From the NCBI GenBank assembly GCA_023413605.1, contig JAEZPL010000554.1, positions 1 to 9,259 on the forward strand: a stretch of DNA of 9,259 nt. The letters are read 5' to 3'. Below the pieces are notes generated by a model. That model was given only the letters and a program-made list of their open reading frames with translations. It was not told the origin of the DNA and did not search any database. Positions 7,869 to 9,259 of the stretch are shown here, piece by piece. The stretch comes from Pseudomonadota bacterium. GTDB taxonomy: Bacteria; Pseudomonadota; Alphaproteobacteria; Azospirillales; Azospirillaceae. How positions within the stretch are numbered: the first letter of the stretch is position 1; each line of letters starts with the position of its first letter. Made by a program: the position numbers and the translations under genes.

Positions 7869-7915
7869 CCTTTTCAAAAGGGGCCTTTTTAAAAAGGGCC
7901 GTTTTTTGAAGGGGG
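7869..7915 (-). repeat. Three-unit palindromic array in the leader of the FAH gene
   Basis: Read on the minus strand, three imperfect units follow each other: CCCCCTTCAAAAAACGG (7915-7899), CCCTTTTTAAAAAGG (7898-7884) and CCCCTTTTGAAAAGG (7883-7869). Units two and three are palindromic. The last AAAAGG merges with the Shine-Dalgarno AAGGA (7872-7868) of the FAH gene. In mRNA the third unit can form a 5-bp stem with a UGA loop that buries this Shine-Dalgarno, while unit two can pair with either neighbour. The repeat is plain to see; control of translation is inferred. Confidence 0.75.
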
Positions 7916-7978
7916 ACCTTTGATCTGCGGTGAACCTTATCGGTATAAAATTGCCTCACCACTGGTTCATCGTGACCC

Positions 7979-7999
7979 ATTGACGTTCTGTACGTCAAT
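7979..7999. promoter_or_regulatory. Perfect palindrome, candidate operator of the GntR/FCD regulator
   Basis: ATTGACGT, a 5-bp spacer TCTGT, then ACGTCAAT: perfect 8-bp arms over 21 bp, near the middle of the divergent region (about 118 bp from the FAH start and 142 bp from the regulator start). FadR-type GntR/FCD proteins bind short palindromes as dimers, often in the divergent region beside their own gene. TTGACG on both strands could at the same time be -35-like. No U-tract follows on either strand, so a terminator is unlikely. Confidence 0.55.
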
Positions 8000-8140
8000 A
8001 ATCCGTAAGGCTGATAGTTGGTATGCCGATATAGCGTATTGGCTCAGCGGCCTTGCGAACCTTATGGTTCATCATTGGTGCGACTCCCCTGGTGCTGCAC
8101 CGCCCGTGCGCCCCACCGGCGCGACCAGAGGACCGGCCCG

Positions 8141-8866
8141 ATGTCCAAGCCGCAGTCCGTCTCCGCCCTGAAGATGCCCGACACGCTCGGCCGGGCGCAG
8201 ATCGCCTACGACCACCTGCAACGCGCCATCGCCAGCGGCCTGTGGCGCCCCGGCGAGCAGTTGCCGACGGAACGGCGGCTGGCGGAATCCCTGGGCCTTG
8301 CGCGCAACACCGTGCGCCGCGCGCTGGACATGCTGGAGGCGGAGGGCAGGATCGCCCGCGGCGTGGGCCGCGGCACCTTCCTGGTGGAGATGAACGGGCA
8401 TGCGGGCTTCGACGGCGCCGCCCTGCCCCTGCCCGCCGCCTTCATGACCGCCAGCCCGGCGGAGGTGATGGAGGCGCGCATCCTGCTGGAGCCGGCCATC
8501 GCCGACCTCGCCGTCGCCCGCGCGACGCTGGCCGACTTCACGGAGATGGAGCGTTGCCTGATGGAGTCCGAGGCCGCGCGCTCCGTCCCGGAGTTCGAGC
8601 ATTGGGACGGCGCCCTGCACCGCGCGATCATCGCCGCCTGCCGGAACGACCTGCTGGACGCCTTCTACGCCGTGCTGAACCGCATCCGCGACAACGCGGA
8701 ATGGACCCTGCTGAAGCAGCGCAGCCTGACCCCGGACCGCCGCGCCGCCTACGAGCGGCAGCACCGCGCCATCGTCGCCGCCCTGAAGTCCCGCGACCCC
8801 GCGGCGGCGCGGGACGCCATCCGCGCGCACCTGATCGCCGTGCGCGACGCGCTGTTCACGCTGTAG
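8141..8866 (+). CDS. GntR-family transcriptional regulator with FCD (FadR-type) ligand domain
   Basis: DNA-binding regulator, 241 residues. The winged helix-turn-helix is at about 20-83, with the GntR landmarks GLWRPGEQLPTERRLAESLG (33-52), ARNTVRRALDMLEAEG (54-69) and the wing GVGRGTFLV (74-82). The C-terminal all-helical FCD domain keeps the metal-binding set: D156 and H160 in WDGALHRAI, H208 in ERQHRAIV and H230 in IRAHLIAV. Such domains typically bind a metal plus a carboxylic acid. The start at ATG 8141 follows AGAGGA by 8 nt; the frame is open further upstream, but the extra residues do not look like protein. It is divergent from the hydrolase/transporter operon, so local repression relieved by a pathway acid is the most likely mode. 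The following 64 bp contain no terminator-like hairpin. Confidence 0.93.
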   Translation: MSKPQSVSALKMPDTLGRAQIAYDHLQRAIASGLWRPGEQLPTERRLAESLGLARNTVRRALDMLEAEGRIARGVGRGTFLVEMNGHAGFDGAALPLPAAFMTASPAEVMEARILLEPAIADLAVARATLADFTEMERCLMESEAARSVPEFEHWDGALHRAIIAACRNDLLDAFYAVLNRIRDNAEWTLLKQRSLTPDRRAAYERQHRAIVAALKSRDPAAARDAIRAHLIAVRDALFTL

Positions 8867-8930
8867 CGCCCGTTACCATTCCCGGCCTTGTCCGTTGCAT
8901 GTCCATCCATTGGCTAAGGAGGGCCACCGT

Positions 8931-9259
8931 ATGACCACGCGTTTCGACGCCATCATCATCGGTGCGGGCCAGGCCGGCCCGCCCCTGGCGGAGCGCCTGA
9001 CCAAGGCCGGCCAGTCGGTCGCGCTGGTGGAGCGGAACCGGTTCGGCGGCACCTGCGTCAACACCGGCTGCATCCCGACCAAGACGCTGGTCGCCAGCGC
9101 CTACGTGGCGCAGCTTGCACGCCGGGCGGCGGAGTATGGCGTGGTGCTGGACGGCCCCGTGCGGGTCGACATGGCGCGGGTGAAGGCGCGCATGGACGCC
9201 GTCTCCGGCCGGTCGCGCGAGGGGGTGGAGGCGTGGCTGCGCGGCATGGAGCGCTGCAC
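8931..9259 (+). CDS. FAD-dependent pyridine nucleotide-disulfide oxidoreductase, 3' part cut by window
   Basis: The first 109 residues of a class I flavin disulfide oxidoreductase. The N-terminus has the FAD-binding fold DAIIIGAGQAGPPLA (6-20, GxGxxG at 11-16) and the acidic E34 that ends the second strand. The redox-active disulfide motif is GGTCVNTGCIPTK (39-51), with C42 and C47. The enzyme family includes dihydrolipoamide dehydrogenase, glutathione reductase and mercuric reductase; the spelling FGGTCVNTGCIPTKTLVASA is typical of the MerA-like relatives often annotated simply as FAD-containing oxidoreductase. There is no N-terminal heavy-metal-binding domain. AAGGAGGG lies upstream of the ATG at 8931, and the gene follows the regulator by 64 bp in the same direction, so co-transcription is possible. 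The NAD(P) and dimer domains lie outside the window. Confidence 0.9.
   Translation, partial: MTTRFDAIIIGAGQAGPPLAERLTKAGQSVALVERNRFGGTCVNTGCIPTKTLVASAYVAQLARRAAEYGVVLDGPVRVDMARVKARMDAVSGRSREGVEAWLRGMERC

Larger units (their letters stand above)
7862..8140. promoter_or_regulatory. Divergent intergenic region between catabolic operon and GntR regulator
   Basis: This 279-bp non-coding stretch is clearly richer in A+T than the flanking genes and must carry the start signals for both directions. It contains the palindromic leader array (7869-7915), the palindrome at 7979-7999, repeated GAACC/GGTTC half-sites, the short palindrome GGTGCTGCACC (8091-8101) and AGAGGA (8127-8132), the ribosome-binding site of the regulator. 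TATAAA (7944-7949) and TTGACG (7980-7985) resemble sigma-70 elements, but neither has a good partner at 16-18 bp, so I do not call a precise promoter. Confidence 0.7.

Noticed and set aside
7869..7915. CRISPR array
   Set aside because: The units are short, imperfect and adjacent without unique spacers, and no cas genes are present.
7944..7949. Sigma-70 promoter based on TATAAA
   Set aside because: No convincing -35 element lies 16-18 bp away on either strand, so it was left as a remark in the intergenic entry.
8018..8140. N-terminal extension of the GntR regulator from the ATG at 8018
   Set aside because: It would run through A+T-rich regulatory DNA and add 41 residues unlike the family; AGAGGA before the ATG at 8141 supports the shorter protein.
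8931..9259. Mercuric reductase and a mercury-resistance locus
   Set aside because: Only the generic FAD and CxxxxC motifs are visible, the N-terminal metal-binding domain is absent, the diagnostic C-terminal cysteines are outside the window, and no mer genes are nearby.

Overview
The window is GC-rich chromosomal or megaplasmid DNA from a proteobacterium. The codon bias, the branched-chain-amino-acid-type (HAAT) ABC transporter combined with small hydrolases, and the intergenic palindromes of the 'CCCTCCCCCGC...GCGGGGGAGGG' kind suggest an alphaproteobacterium of the Azospirillum/Rhodospirillales type. The taxon is inferred from style, not from a marker gene.

Layout. Positions 1-7861 hold eight genes in tandem on the minus strand. 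In transcription order they are a fumarylacetoacetate-hydrolase (FAH)-family enzyme (7861-6959), an alpha/beta hydrolase (6953-6174), a metal-dependent amidohydrolase (6095-4806), a livH-type permease (4738-3872), a livM-type permease (3875-2847), a periplasmic substrate-binding protein (2816-1569), a livG-type ATPase (1435-656) and a livF-type ATPase (663 to beyond position 1). Several junctions overlap or are very tight (livH/livM share ATGA, livG/livF overlap by 8 nt, FAH/alpha-beta hydrolase are 5 nt apart). The set reads as one catabolic operon with its own importer. A 279-bp divergent intergenic region (7862-8140), much richer in A+T than its surroundings, separates it from a plus-strand GntR/FCD regulator (8141-8866). 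Next comes the start of a flavin disulfide oxidoreductase (8931 to the window end).

How the parts fit. The FCD regulator most likely senses a small organic acid and controls the divergent operon. The HAAT transporter imports an amino-acid-like or aromatic/organic-acid-like compound. The amidohydrolase, alpha/beta hydrolase and FAH enzyme would then cleave amide/cyclic, ester/lactone and C-C (or hydrate) bonds in turn. The substrate cannot be read from the sequence, and the combination does not match a textbook pathway I can name; this is the best candidate for an undescribed system here.

Non-coding structure is the other point of interest. It includes a perfect 8+5+8 palindrome in the divergent promoter region, a three-unit palindromic array that contains the Shine-Dalgarno of the first operon gene, an inverted pair of hairpin repeats between the binding-protein gene and livG, and two short tandem duplications that each copy a gene's stop codon (livM and the alpha/beta hydrolase).
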